From positions 18,590,048 to 18,654,047 of the forward strand of contig OX336350.1 in NCBI GenBank assembly GCA_946902875.1: a stretch of 64,000 bases of DNA. The letters are read 5' to 3'. The position numbers and the translations under genes are program-made. The notes below the pieces were generated by a model that saw only the letters and a list, made by a program, of their open reading frames with translations, was not told the origin of the DNA and did not search any database. This document shows positions 51,865 through 62,182 of the stretch, piece after piece; positions within the stretch are counted from its first letter, which is position 1, and every line of letters starts with the position of its first letter. The stretch comes from Nematopogon swammerdamellus. Its lineage: Eukaryota > Arthropoda > Insecta > Lepidoptera > Adelidae.

Positions 51865-53190
51865 CGAGCAAATCAAGCAAAGTTTTTTATATAACCTGTT
51901 TATGAGCTAATCAAGGATTTTTTTTATATACTTAACCTGTTTATGACCTAAGCAAGGATGTTTTTTTATACAGGGTGGCCCAGTTATAGTGGTCCAAAAA
52001 TTTTTTTTAGATGGAGAACATCATGTCGACTCATTTAAAAAAAACATTAGTTCCGCGAAAATCAATAGTTTAGAAGTTATGATTTTTTTTAACTTTTTTT
52101 GAAATTTCTCTATTTTAGTCACATTAACCGCTCTAGTTGGATATCTATTCCACAAAATCGAATAAAATTTGGTATGGAAGTAGAGGAGACATGTAGCTAG
52201 TACGTAATGAATAGTTTTTAGGTTTACTCTTAGACTGTACTGTTGCTATAGCCCTTTCAGTGAATTTTTGTTCAGTTTACATTAAAACTGATTAATTTTC
52301 GCAAAATCACAGTAAAAAAAAAACGTACTACCGCAGATTTGCCCATGCCCTTAAAAACTACCTATACATATAACAATTCTCCAGACCAAAAATTGTAGTG
52401 GTGTTACAATGGTAAGATATTCAAAATTAACATCATTTGTGCAAAGTCACTACAATAAAAAGTGACGATGACCTTAATTTTTAAAATCTAATTTAGTTTC
52501 ACAACGTTAGTTCAACCACTATTTCACATTATTCACAAACCTGTCTCTAACAGCGCTAATCTACACATGAAAAACTGTTTAGTAATGTTAAAAAAAAAAA
52601 AAAATTTAAATTAACGTATTCGTCTCTTTTTATTGTAGTGACTTTGTACACATTATGTTGATTTTGAATATGTTACAATTGTTACACCACTACAATTTTT
52701 GGTCTGGAGAATTGTGATATGTATAGGTAGTTTCTAAGGGCATGGGCAAATCTCCGGTAGTACTTTTTTTTTTCACAGTGATTTTTCAAAAATTACTCAG
52801 TTTTAATGTAAACTGAACTAAAATTCACTGAAAGGGCTATAGCAACAGTACAGTCTAGGAGTAAACCTAAAAACTATTCATTACGTACTAGATACATGTC
52901 TCCTCTACTTCCATACCAAATTTTATTCGATTTTGTGGAATAGATATCCAACTAGAGCGGTTAATGTGACTAAAATAGAGAAATTTCAAAAAAAGTAAAA
53001 AAAACATCATAATTTCTAAACTATTGATTTTCGCGGAACTAATGTTCTTTTTAAACGAGTCAACATGATGTGTTTTTGGACCACTATAACTGGGCCACCC
53101 TGTATAACCGCTGTTCATGAGCTAATCAAGGATTTTTTTTTATATTCTTAACCTGTTTATGAGCAAATCACGCAAAGTTTTTCAAATTAT
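51865..53190. repeat. ~45-bp tandem repeat interrupted by a MITE
   Basis: Units containing AACCTGTTTATGAGCTAATC and AAGGATTTTTTTTATAT occur two to three times before 51970 and twice after 53103. Confidence 0.7.
51971..53102. mobile_element. 1.13-kb non-autonomous element with ~480-bp terminal inverted repeats
   Basis: Ends are CAGGGTGGCCCAGTTATAGT and its complement, flanked by TA on both sides (51969-51970, 53103-53104), a Tc1/mariner-type target. The arms 51971-52462 and 52626-53102 are about 95% complementary by eye; the 163-bp centre is unique. There is no transposase frame. Its transcript would form a very long hairpin. Confidence 0.85.
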
Positions 53191-53374
53191 TTTTGTGCAT
53201 AGATACAACACCATATTTAATCTATGCGATACGTCACGTCAGACTAGGCATCATGCCAGTACTCCACTTTGGCTGTCTACACTCACGGACTGTGCGTGGC
53301 TACAATAACTGTACTTGCAAGACGGATATTGCAATTATGTAAAATAATTAAAACCTTCAATTTTTATTTTATGA
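53191..53374. other. Unassigned spacer
   Basis: Nothing recognised. Confidence 0.3.
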
Positions 53375-53935
53375 AATAAAGGAAAGCACTGACATGGCAC
53401 CTAGTTCACCCGGTGTTATGGGCTCACATCACGGATGTTTGTAGGTGATGTAGGAGTTCTGTGTCAGTATCCATGTCCAGTATCCATGTCCTGTGTCAGT
53501 ATCCATGTCCAGTAACCGTGTCAGTATCCATAAAAAAAAACAAAAAAAAAACGTGGAATCCACATAAAAATATTTAATTACATACATACATACATATAAC
53601 ACACACGCTGAATTCCGACAATCGGGGTAAGCAGAGTGATCGGTGTTTTGCTGCAAGTACTCTGGTATGGCACCTAGTTCACCCGGTGTTATGGGCTGAC
53701 ATCACGGACGTTGTAGGTGAGGTAGCCAACCGTGTCAGTTTCCATAAAAAAAAAGTAGGGGCAGGTTCAGCAGGTGGGCATTCGTGGCCCACCTGCTAAA
53801 TGACTCGGTGGAGGGACTGTGCCAAGGTGAGAGGTGGCTATCGTCCTTCAGCACGGCATCTTGAGCTTTTCGCGGGAGAAATGCAGTGGGGCTATTCTTT
53901 TTAAGTACCGACCCCACGAAGTATTATTTACTTCT
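53375..53935. mobile_element. Patchwork of family A tails and family B pieces
   Basis: 53378-53530 is a family A tail (CACTGACATGGCACCTAGTT) whose end GTGTCAGTATCCATGTCC is repeated four times before poly-A. 53582-53672 is a minus family B start, 53672-53750 another family A tail, and 53780-53935 the rest of family B (CATGACTCGG-type, CCGACCCCACG). The second A tail therefore sits within family B. Confidence 0.65.
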
Positions 53936-54297
53936 TCCTTTGTCAACAATTACAGGTAGGCAGGGAGACTCTTTTTCCCATGTCCCTCGGCGAGGAATGA
54001 ATGTTACGCCCATTGATCAACCGCCACAATAGATTCGTTTTAGCGGCGTAAATACTGGTAGACACAAAATGGGACGACGCGTCTTGTGCTCACTCAGTCA
54101 GCGTACGATTTCCCGCTTACACGTGAGACGTGAAGATAGTTAACGTAACGCTAACGCTAGCGTTAGTTTAAAAAAATGTGGTTTTTATGGTAAGTTAGCG
54201 TTAGTAACTGATATAATTATCTCATTTGTGTTTACGTGTTCAATTCTACTAAAAGGGCGCGTCGAGTTTTTCATTACTACTTCGTGTGTAACATTTT
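53936..54297. other. No recognised gene; short palindrome
   Basis: CTAACGCTAGCGTTAG (54151-54166) is a perfect palindrome and GTTAGCGTTAGTAAC recurs at 54193. Confidence 0.45.
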
Positions 54298-54835
54298 ACA
54301 TACATACCACACGCTGCTTCCTGCGGGGGTAAGCAGAGTAGTCGGTGTTGTGCTGCAAGTACTCTTGTAAATTAGAGCACAACACCGAACAACACGTTAA
54401 GAAAATTTATTAGGACAAGTTAACTATTAAAATCAAATGAACTATTGAACATAATGGTGTAGTGATGGTGGGGGATGGTGGAAAGTAGATTATAAGATTG
54501 AATACTACAGTACTGGATCAGAAAGTTAAATAAAAGAACTTGTATATTTTATTTTCTAAATGTATTTCTGTATTATTTATTGTTTTCTTTAATCTCTTGA
54601 CAGCTACCTGCCCCCTGCAATACAGCACACGCTAGTGCAGAGGGCAAGGGTTGATACTATGTAAACATGTACAATGTAAAAAAAAAATATACCAATAAAC
54701 ATGTTTATCTTATCTTATCTAATCAGCAAGTAAGGCACGAAGACCCACCCGCTGCATGACTCGGTGGATGGACCGTGCTAAGGTGAGATGTACCTTTAAC
54801 ACGGCACCTTCTTACGGCCATGGCACGTAGCATTT
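54298..54835 (-). mobile_element. Family B repeat interrupted by a retroposon tail
   Basis: Left part 54300-54430 (ACATACCACACGCTGCTTCC to GGACAAGTTAACTATT), right part 54721-54830 (ATCAGCAAGTAAGGCACGAAG). The insert between ends TACCAATAAACATGTTTATC then (TTATC)n, a retroposon 3' end. Confidence 0.65.
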
Positions 54836-55021
54836 TCTTACTTCTTATTTATTTAAATCACTTATGAGTTGGTCAAGTGCGTAGTACCCGTAACCGACAA
54901 GCATGCATGAAGAACATTATGAGAATGGAAGAGGCGGAAGAGGTGTGTCAGGATCGTGGCACGTGGAGATCCGTTGTATCTGCCTACCCCACCGGGAAAC
55001 AGGCGTGACGCTATGCATGTA
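54836..55021 (+). mobile_element. Family E LINE C-terminal fragment
   Basis: Plus reading (with a broken start) GTRNRQACMKNIMRM-like, EEVCQDRGTWRSVVSAYPTG and KQA then stop, followed by ACGCTATGCATGTA, into which the mariner inserted. Confidence 0.7.
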
Positions 55022-55945
55022 CGTGGGCTGTTCCGATAATTGTTAGCCACAGAATAAATAATTTTTTTTTTCCTGAAACTATTTTGATTTGTCGGCTAAT
55101 TTAAATACAAATCTCCTTGATGAAAATTATTGGCCATTTAGGTGTAGTTCTTTTTTAAAATATTTTTAACGGTTATCCGTCACTCATATTTTATTTGAAA
55201 CAATGGACGTCTCGCGAGAAGCTTTTCGTGTTATGATTTTCTATGATTATAAACTAGGGTTAACCTTCAAGGAATCTCACGAAAATTTACAAGCTGCTTT
55301 TGGGGAGTCTGCTCCTGCGTTAGCATCAGTTACTTATTGGTTTCGTGAATTTAAACGTGGTCGAGAGAACCTAAACGATGACCCCAGACCCGGCCGACCA
55401 TCAACTGCAGTCACTCATGAAAACGTCATCAGGGTAAAGTGGCTATTGCGGGAGAATAGACACATTACACATCGGGAGATTCAAGCTGAACTGAAGATTG
55501 GTATTGCGAAGTTTGTCTGCCTCAAGCTTTCGGGGAGTTGAATAGCGAGCGCCCAAGGAGCGGCGTCCGTGGCATTCTTTTTCAACAAGATAACGCGCCC
55601 GCTCACATACCGGTAGAAACATGGACTATTTGACAACTTCGGGGGTACAAAGGTTATCCCATCCTCCGTACAGCCCAGATTTAGCTCCATGCGATTTTTT
55701 TTTATTTCCCACGGTAAAAAAAATGCTTCGCGGGCGAAAATTCAACACTGCAGACGAGGCCGTCGAAGAATTTCGGCGGTTATTTTTCGACCTCCGGCAA
55801 GATACGTTTTTTAAATGTTTTGAAACCTGGTTCACCCGAATGCATAAGTGCATAGGGATTGGAAGGGAATATTTTGAAAAGCTGTAAATAATTTTTTTTC
55901 ATATTCTATTTTTTATTTCACTAACAATTTTCGGATCAGCCTATG
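55022..55945 (+). mobile_element. mariner element, internally deleted
   Basis: Terminal inverted repeats CGTGGGCTGTTCCGATAATT (left) and AATTTTCGGATCAGCCTATG (right) are flanked by TA (55020-55021, 55946-55947). Full-length mariners are about 1.3 kb; this copy is 924 bp and has lost the middle of the transposase gene. It sits inside the family E repeat, whose GCTATG/TATGTATC end is split. Confidence 0.85.
55203..55887 (+). pseudogene. mariner transposase remnant
   Basis: ATG 55203 opens MDVSREAFRVMIFYDYKLGL and, to about residue 100, the N-terminal DNA-binding helix-turn-helix region ending WLLRENRHITHREIQAELKI. After a deletion, a shifted frame reads AFGELNSERPRSGV, GILFQQDNAPAH (second catalytic Asp of the DD34D triad). 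After one more frameshift comes YLTTSGVQRLSHPPYSPDLA then PCDFFLFP (third Asp) and FNTADEAVEEF...EYFEKL, stopping at 55887. The first catalytic Asp and about 130-140 residues are missing, so no active enzyme can be made. Confidence 0.9.
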
Positions 55946-56190
55946 TATGTATCCTATCCGCGCTATTGTTCTTTTGTTTCTCAATGTATTATTGTATATG
56001 ATTTTTATTCTTCATGTATTATTGTTTCAAATTATTAGGGATGCAATAAATAATTTACATCAATCAATCAACGGTACATACATGCATAACGTCATAACAG
56101 TTTCCCAGCGGTGTAGGCATAGATAACTAATCTCCATCTGCAACGATCCTGACACACCTCTGCTGCCTCATAATTTATTTATTTATTTAG
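55946..56190. mobile_element. Retroposon tail and minus family E fragment
   Basis: 55960-56070 ends GGGATGCAATAAATAATTTAC with (ATCA)n. 56080-56170 is family E on minus (GTTTCCCAGCGGTGTAGGCA, GATCCTGACACACCTCTGC). Confidence 0.55.
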
Positions 56191-56335
56191 AAAACAGCCC
56201 CCCCCCCCCCCCCCCCCCACCCCCACAAGCCCACAAATAAAATAGATTCAATATCATTTTCGTATGTATACAGCGCATTCTCGAATCCGCCCCCCCCCCC
56301 CCCCCCCCCCTCCTCCTCCTCCTCGGAGAAAATAC
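56191..56335. repeat. Two long poly-C tracts
   Basis: C runs of more than 20 bases at about 56198-56218 and 56289-56310, the second followed by (TCC)n. The opposite strand is G-rich with quadruplex potential. The 63-codon minus frame is poly-Gly/Trp from this tract. Confidence 0.85.
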
Positions 56336-56831
56336 TCTGAAAGAAACACTGAATGAATGTAGTCCGTCCTTGTATCAAGCTTAGATATAGGGGTCACATA
56401 TCTATCGTTGTGTTGATCGATGGTTACGCAGCCGCGCTCCTAGCCCCGACGCCCATGGGTGTAATCAAGTTGGATTAGCCATAACTAGAGCTTAGTTGAC
56501 TCTAGTCTCGTCTGCCCTCGCTTTATCTGAACAAATCTAATCTGTTGCTAACATTAGCCGGACAGGCGCGTTCGCGACGCACTAGCATACATTTAGGAAA
56601 CGGAAGATTGTTCCTGAAGAGTTCTGTATACTTGTCTGGAAGTAGCTTTTAGTTTAGCTGGCTCTTGATCATGGAAGGCACTGACACGGCACCCAGTTCC
56701 GACAGGCATAAGGTGTGATGGGCTATTATTATATATGTATGGATATCACGAGTGTAGCAGGTATTGCAACCTCATTTACATGGTCCCATCAAAAAAATTT
56801 TTTTTAAAGATTTTTTTTTTCACTTTTTTAT
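56336..56831. other. No recognised gene
   Basis: 56670-56790 (GGCACTGACACGGCACCCAG ... TGGTCCCATCAAAAAAA) is a distant relative of a family A 3' end. The rest is unassigned. Confidence 0.35.
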
Positions 56832-57310
56832 GTACCGTGTGGGGTCGGTACTTAAAAAGAATAGCCCCACTGCATCTCTCCCCGTCGCATGTCGTAAAAG
56901 TCGACTAAGGGATAAGAAAATTCGTCAGCCTCGGTAGCTCAGTGGCGCGGTTGGTTAGTCAACTGTTATTAAGCAACGCTGAGCGCGGTCAGTGTTTGGA
57001 TGGGTGACCGCTTGACCGTTGGAGGCTGACCGTGGTTCGGATTCCACGTTAAACTGTAGGTCCCTTCCCTTCTTACCTTACTAGGTGGTAGGGTTTATCC
57101 CGGCCGGGTTGGTACCACCGCACTGAACGAAACGTCGGTCGAAACGGCTATGTAAATAGTTCGTGTTTTCCGTCCAGTTTAGTGTAGCCGACATGAAATG
57201 AAGGGAAGCACTGACATGGCACCTAGTTCACCCTGTGTTATGGGCTGACATCACGGATGTTGTAGGTGATGTAGCCAACCGTGTCAGGTTCCATAAAAAA
57301 AAAAAAAAAC
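56832..57310 (+). mobile_element. Composite retroposon, reference copy
   Basis: Family B tip from 56832, then family A from 56924. Head: GTCAGCCTC (56924-56932) pairs exactly with GAGGCTGAC (57022-57030). Between them lie the A box TAGCTCAGTGG (56935-56945) and a 5S rRNA-like block TTAAGCAACG...GGATGGGTGACCGC (56969-57011). The T-arm-like hairpin CGTGG-TTCGGATT-CCACG (57031-57048) follows. The body and 3' end (GGCTGACATCACGGATGTTG) run into poly-A (to about 57310). Confidence 0.85.
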
Positions 57311-57620
57311 TTTTCAAGTTCTTTTATGGGACCCCTTCTCATAAGTCAATTTCATAATTATATGAGTAACCGTGAGGGACTAAATAAACTGAATTACTAA
57401 AATTTTTTTTTTATAAAACACGAAAGAATAATTATAAAATTATAAAAAAAACCCACACTTATTAAAATTTTTAATAAAATATTAAATCTTTGAAAATAAT
57501 CCTTAAATCTTTGGATTATATATTGAATGCCTTTCAACTTATTTATTACATACATCTAGTGCCATTTACTACGAATTTACTATACATAATGTTCTGTCAA
57601 TTTTATTCCGTGATATAGGT
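57311..57620. other. Unassigned AT-rich spacer
   Basis: Nothing recognised. Confidence 0.35.
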
Positions 57621-58006
57621 TGTTTTTATGTAAACTGACACGGTTGGCTACAACACCTACAACATCCGAGATGTCAGCCCATAACACCTTGGTGAACTAG
57701 GCGCCATGTCAATGCTTCGGACGTGCCGGCTACACTGAATTGGACGGAAAGCGCGAACCGCGAAATAGCCGTTTCAATCGACCTTTCATTCAGTGCAGTG
57801 GTACAACCCGGGCGGGTTAACCTACCACCTAGTAAAGAAAGGTAAGAAAGGAAGGGACCTACAGTTTTACTTGGAATCCGAACCACCACAGTCAGCCTCT
57901 AACGGTCGAGCGGTCACCCATCCATTCACTGATCAATCACGCCCAGGTGTGCTTATGCTCCGACCGACAGTCGACCGACCGCGCCACTGAGCTACCGAGG
58001 CTGACA
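57621..58006 (-). mobile_element. Family A SINE, full-length
   Basis: Tail TTTTTATGTAAACTGACACG at left; head CACTGAGCTACCGAGGCTGAC at right, with the 5S-like block diverged (GATCAATCACGCCCAGG). Confidence 0.85.
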
Positions 58007-58194
58007 AAAATGTATTTACAGCTCCTAAGGAAGCTCTAATTCCTAGCGGCAAGAAGGTCAGTGTAATTAAAAGAGAGAGAGAGATGGGGAGAGAGCGAGT
58101 AAATAGCCGCGGGTCACGAACGATATAAAGGAGAATTTACGTTAATATCCTGTAATAGGGATTTGTAAGAATTAGAGATTTCTCCCTTACTTAA

Positions 58195-58601
58195 GACGAG
58201 ACGGAAGTTAACTTTCTCCATACAAAATCGTCTTTCAGCATTTATGTTTTTGACCCCTCTAAACCTTATCCGATTTTTACAGTTCTTTTTTTTCTGTAAT
58301 AAGGACAGTCGAATCCGCGTTCGTGTCTTTTTATTTTTTGAATATCTAAAGTGATGACTGAATAAAGCTTCGTGAACTTCATGACATCAAAAAATAAAAA
58401 AAATATTCTTTTCGGTCGAAATATTTTTTTTTAGCTCCGGTGTTGTAGGTATATTTCATCTTAACAAAAAATGACAGGAACGTAGACTGGACTGTCCTTA
58501 AGACAAGAGAAAAAACTTTTAATCGGATGAGGTTTAGGAGGCTAGAAAACATAAATGCCGAAAGACGATTTTGTATGGAGAACGTTAACTTCCGTCTCGT
58601 C
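58195..58601. mobile_element. Family J MITE flanked by TTAA
   Basis: Ends GACGAGACGGAAGTTAACTT and its near-complement, with TTAA at 58191-58194 and 58602-58605. Inverted homology extends about 130 bp from each end (TACAAAATCGTCTTTC, TTATCCGATTTTTACAG). TTAA target sites are typical of the piggyBac superfamily, but no transposase is present. A second copy with nested insertions is at 47225-47969. Confidence 0.75.
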
Positions 58602-58606
58602 TTAAG

Positions 58607-59334
58607 GCGGCGATATGCAAATTTCGAGATTTTTGAAATTTTCAAAAATTTATTTCAGAGAAACCAGGCCACACAGACAAAATATAAAAATAGATCACGA
58701 AAGCCAAGAATAAAGAGAACTTTATAAAAAAAAATTTAACTCAAAATGTGGCTTATTTACTTAACAAATCCCCTTCAAACCCCACCTCGTCGTAAACAAT
58801 TGGAGTGTCTAACATGGTGTTTTTAGCAGCTTTTTCCAGGGTCAACCTATACAAAAACTAAAAAAACAAGCAGGATAAACCCTCGTTCTCATCTTTTTCT
58901 TGGGCTTCTCCTGAACATTTTGTGTATAAGTGTCTTGATTTTCTTAATAATTTCTTCTAAATAAAAAAACGTAATTTATGGTCCTCTGTCGTGGGTTTAT
59001 TTGGCAAAAGTTACATGTTATAAGAAATAAATCACTAAGCATGTTATAATTCATATATTTTTATTGAAAAGAAAAAAAAAATACCATTGAAAAATATGAG
59101 TATTTGGTATCGAAAATTATTCTAACAAATGGCACATACTAGAAGTCAAAACACTCATTGTTCGCAAGTTTTGCATCGGCGGAATAGGGCCTTAAGGCTG
59201 GCGGGAAGCCATAAGGTTAAGTGCCGGTTGATGTTCCAGAAGGTTAGACTATGGGCCGAAACTGAGTTATCTGAGTAGCACAATACAGATTGAGAAAGAA
59301 GCTAATTTAGGCGGTTATTGAAAAATATTTAAAA
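58607..59334. other. No recognised feature
   Basis: AT-rich unassigned sequence with no supportable frame. Confidence 0.35.
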
Positions 59335-59495
59335 GGCTCTTCATGCCTTACTTGCCGCTTGATAGATATCTTGTCCGGAATACTTTGCGAAACGTGGTGG
59401 CCGGTGTTGTGCTGTAATTTAGCAGAGTCCTTGCAGCACAACACCGATTATTCTGTTTACCTCGATTGTAGGTATACAGCGTGTGTTATTTATGC
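59335..59495 (+). mobile_element. Family B repeat, half
   Basis: TTCATGCCTTACTTGCCGCTT, GCTAATTTAGCAGAG-type hairpin arms (GCCGGTGTTGTGCTG / CAGCACAACACCG), GGTATACAGCGTGTG. Confidence 0.7.
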
Positions 59496-61949
59496 ATGTA
59501 TTTAGAAGCGAGAGGGGGAAAATTAAACAAGCGATTTTATAAAATTGATTTATTATATATTGCACAAATATAGCGTTGTATTAAACCGAACAACAATTCT
59601 TAAAGTATTACTTATAATAATACTTATAGCATATTAATTTGTTACAATTTTTTAAATAAAAAATTATCTATTTACACATTATTTACACAATATTTTTTGA
59701 ATATTTATTTGAGCTACAAGTTTTTAATATATGGAACATTAGATATAGTAATAACGTAAAGTGGGACGTAGACGGATTTTTATAAACCTTATCAATAAAC
59801 AATTTTATTTTACGCAGGCCTTCTTCCTAAACACATCTTAACTGACTAGTAAGTATTTGGAGAGTTTTTAAATATCAGACTATGTAAAACAATAGCTAGA
59901 AATCGTACAAAAATCGATAGGTATATAAAATTACAAAATATGTAATATGTAGATATATTTACATATCCTTACTTAACCTCAAAAATATACACCTAATTAA
60001 TTACCACAAAACAAGGCTAAATTCGTTTTTCGAAATTAACATTTTGCTCCCGCTTGACAACAGAACAAGGAACACCCCCGCCCGCGCCCCCGCCGCAGCC
60101 CCCGCTTAGCGCCGCAATTAATTATCGTGTTTTGGCGGAGGGCAACCGCCCGAGGGTTTTGTTTGTGAAGCTTTTAATTTCAAATAAATATTTTGATAAG
60201 AATAACAACATATTAACGTAATTTATAATGAGGGTTAAATTTGCCAACGGATTCTAAAGGAACGTTAGAAATATACTTTCTTCAGAATATATCAGCGGTT
60301 CCCAATAATTATTTTCGTCTACGGAACCTTAAACGATCGTCCTTCTGTTGGCGGAACACCAAGTCAATTAAAAAAGTTAATTAGCTCTTGTGAACATAAA
60401 AACTAAATGTATGTGACCTATACCTAATTTTTGATACTAAATTGTTGGCGAATTATCATGTTTGATTTGAATAGCAAGACTATAGTTTGAAATTAAAAAC
60501 ATATTACACGTTTTTCATTAGGGAGAGGATTTTGTGCTTTTTCCGGCTGTAACCCACGGAACCCCTGTGACCCTTCCGCGGAAACCCAGGGTTCCGCGGA
60601 ACACCTCCTGGGAACCGCTGATATAGATAAGTAACAAAACTTAAATAAATTTGTTCCTTGCTTTAAAAATGGTCTTGTTTATTTAAAAATTAGACACTAT
60701 CTTAGAATAATTCTCCTAAATGGATGTGTCTATTGAATATTACTTATGTTTATTGAACTATAACATCGGAAACATTTAATTGCTCATCTCAGACGTGCCT
60801 TTAAAGTTATATCCAATTATTTAAATATAAACAAAATTTGTATTACTGACATCGGGTCACGCGATATTTCTATTTAATTGTAATTAAAATTATTTACAAT
60901 TCATGAGCCTACACATCGAGTAGACCAAATAACGGCATTTGATACAAATAAACTTTACATAATTGATTTTACTGTCATTATACAAACCGTATTAAATACA
61001 AACTATAATAATATAAAATCTTTTCTCGTTCAATTATTATTTATAAAAAAACCTTAAACTTTTTTTATTTTCACCAAAATGAAGGTGGAAATTTTTATGC
61101 CAAAGTATTGAAAGAGAAAAAAAAAATCTCCCGGTAAGTTTTTGGAGGATTTTCTTTTAAATTCACAATAATTTCCTCAAACATTTTACACAGATAAACG
61201 TTTTAGCGCTGTATTTAGGCAGGTAAAACATAGCAATACATTTTTCAATTTTAATCTCGACCATTCCTTGGAGATTTTATGGTATTTTTAGGTAGCTACT
61301 AGCATGTAAAAATTCAAGTTACTTACCTATACCTACATACTCAGTAGAATGTTTACAAACAACGGAACAAAGCTGTAATCTTATGTAATGTATAGTAGGC
61401 AGATAAGTGTAAGTGAACGACCGGTTTGGAGACCCTGTTTCCCATAGCTCAGGGAATCCTAGAAGTAGGGATCATTTGAAAGTACTCTATTATGTATGAA
61501 CAATAAAAAATTTCTTTCTTTCTTTCTTCTTTTTAAAACAATTCCAAATAATTCGATCTGGAAACTTTACAACTTATTTATAACTTTATTTATACTATAA
61601 CTTTATGAATTTGTTTTGTTCTTAATGTCATATTTCAAGAGCTACAGCGTCTACATTAAACTACATTGAATTCATCTTTCCGACGGATTAGAAGACATTT
61701 TCTTCAGTCGCTACTGAACTACCGTCACCAATAATATTTTAATTATGCATTCTATTTTTACAGCGAAAGCGATGTAATTCGCACGCACCATTTATTCACC
61801 TTCCAAGGCCATTCCATTTTTGAGTTTATGCGTGATTCCAATTGCAGCAATGTCCAAATGCGCACCTAAATTGTAATAATTTTTCCAAAGTGCAATTTTG
61901 TAGGTATATTGTATTTTGTGCCTTATTCAAACGGCAACAGTGTCGAGAT
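59496..61949 (-). other. Repeat-poor AT-rich stretch; possible 3' UTR of the GPCR exon
   Basis: This 2.4 kb follows the stop codon of the minus-strand exon directly. It is much poorer in repeats than the rest of the window and contains several minus-strand AATAAA signals (for example opposite TTTATT near 59548). An hAT-like MITE (60293) and a LINE tail (61400-61535, ending AACAATAAAAAATTTC(TTTC)n) are embedded. C-rich 60070-60110 (ACACCCCCGCCCGCGCCCCC) is notable. Confidence 0.35.
60293..60620. mobile_element. hAT-like MITE, 328 bp
   Basis: Perfect 12-bp terminal inverted repeats CAGCGGTTCCCA / TGGGAACCGCTG, the typical start of hAT elements. The inner ends are rich in GTTCCGCGGAAC-type palindromes. 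Flanks are AATATAT and ATATAGAT, so an 8-bp duplication is not clear. No transposase. Confidence 0.75.
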
Positions 61950-62182
61950 TCACACATAAGTCGTATGAACTTCAGTATGTGAGCCCCTCTTGCTGCCCAG
62001 AGTGGTCAAACAGCCAAAGCCCCTCATCAGGGCTCCGAAGTTGAGTCGGAACTGTCTCGACATCGAGCAGTAGAGGACGAAGTTGATAGCACCGTTGAGG
62101 AGCGCCAGAATGTCCATCAACTCGCCGAAGAGATCGTAACAGTCCTTGAAGAAACACCTCCCGAGAAGACCGCTTAGAAGAC
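61950..62182 (-). CDS. Terminal exon of a class A (peptide-type) GPCR: TM7, helix 8, tail
   Basis: On the minus strand a pyrimidine-rich TTTTGTTTCATTTTCGCAG acceptor precedes the exon (AG at 62184-62183), which starts in the second codon position and ends at TGA 61950-61952, about 77 codons. It encodes RCFFKDCYDLFGELMDI, then ALLNGAINFVLYCSMSRQFR, a TM7 with an NxxxY variant of NPxxY (NFVLY) and a basic helix 8, then a short tail ending EVHTTYV. TM7 wording of this kind is found in insect neuropeptide receptors; a CNMamide- or FMRFamide-receptor-like identity is a guess. TYV at the C-terminus fits a class I PDZ ligand (S/T-x-hydrophobic). The earlier exons (TM1-6) must lie to the right, outside the window or beyond what I can recognise. 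Confidence 0.8.

Noticed and set aside
56969..57011. Genuine 5S rRNA gene
   Set aside because: Only the internal control region is 5S-like; both ends of the 5S gene are missing and the block is embedded in a SINE with a poly-A tail.
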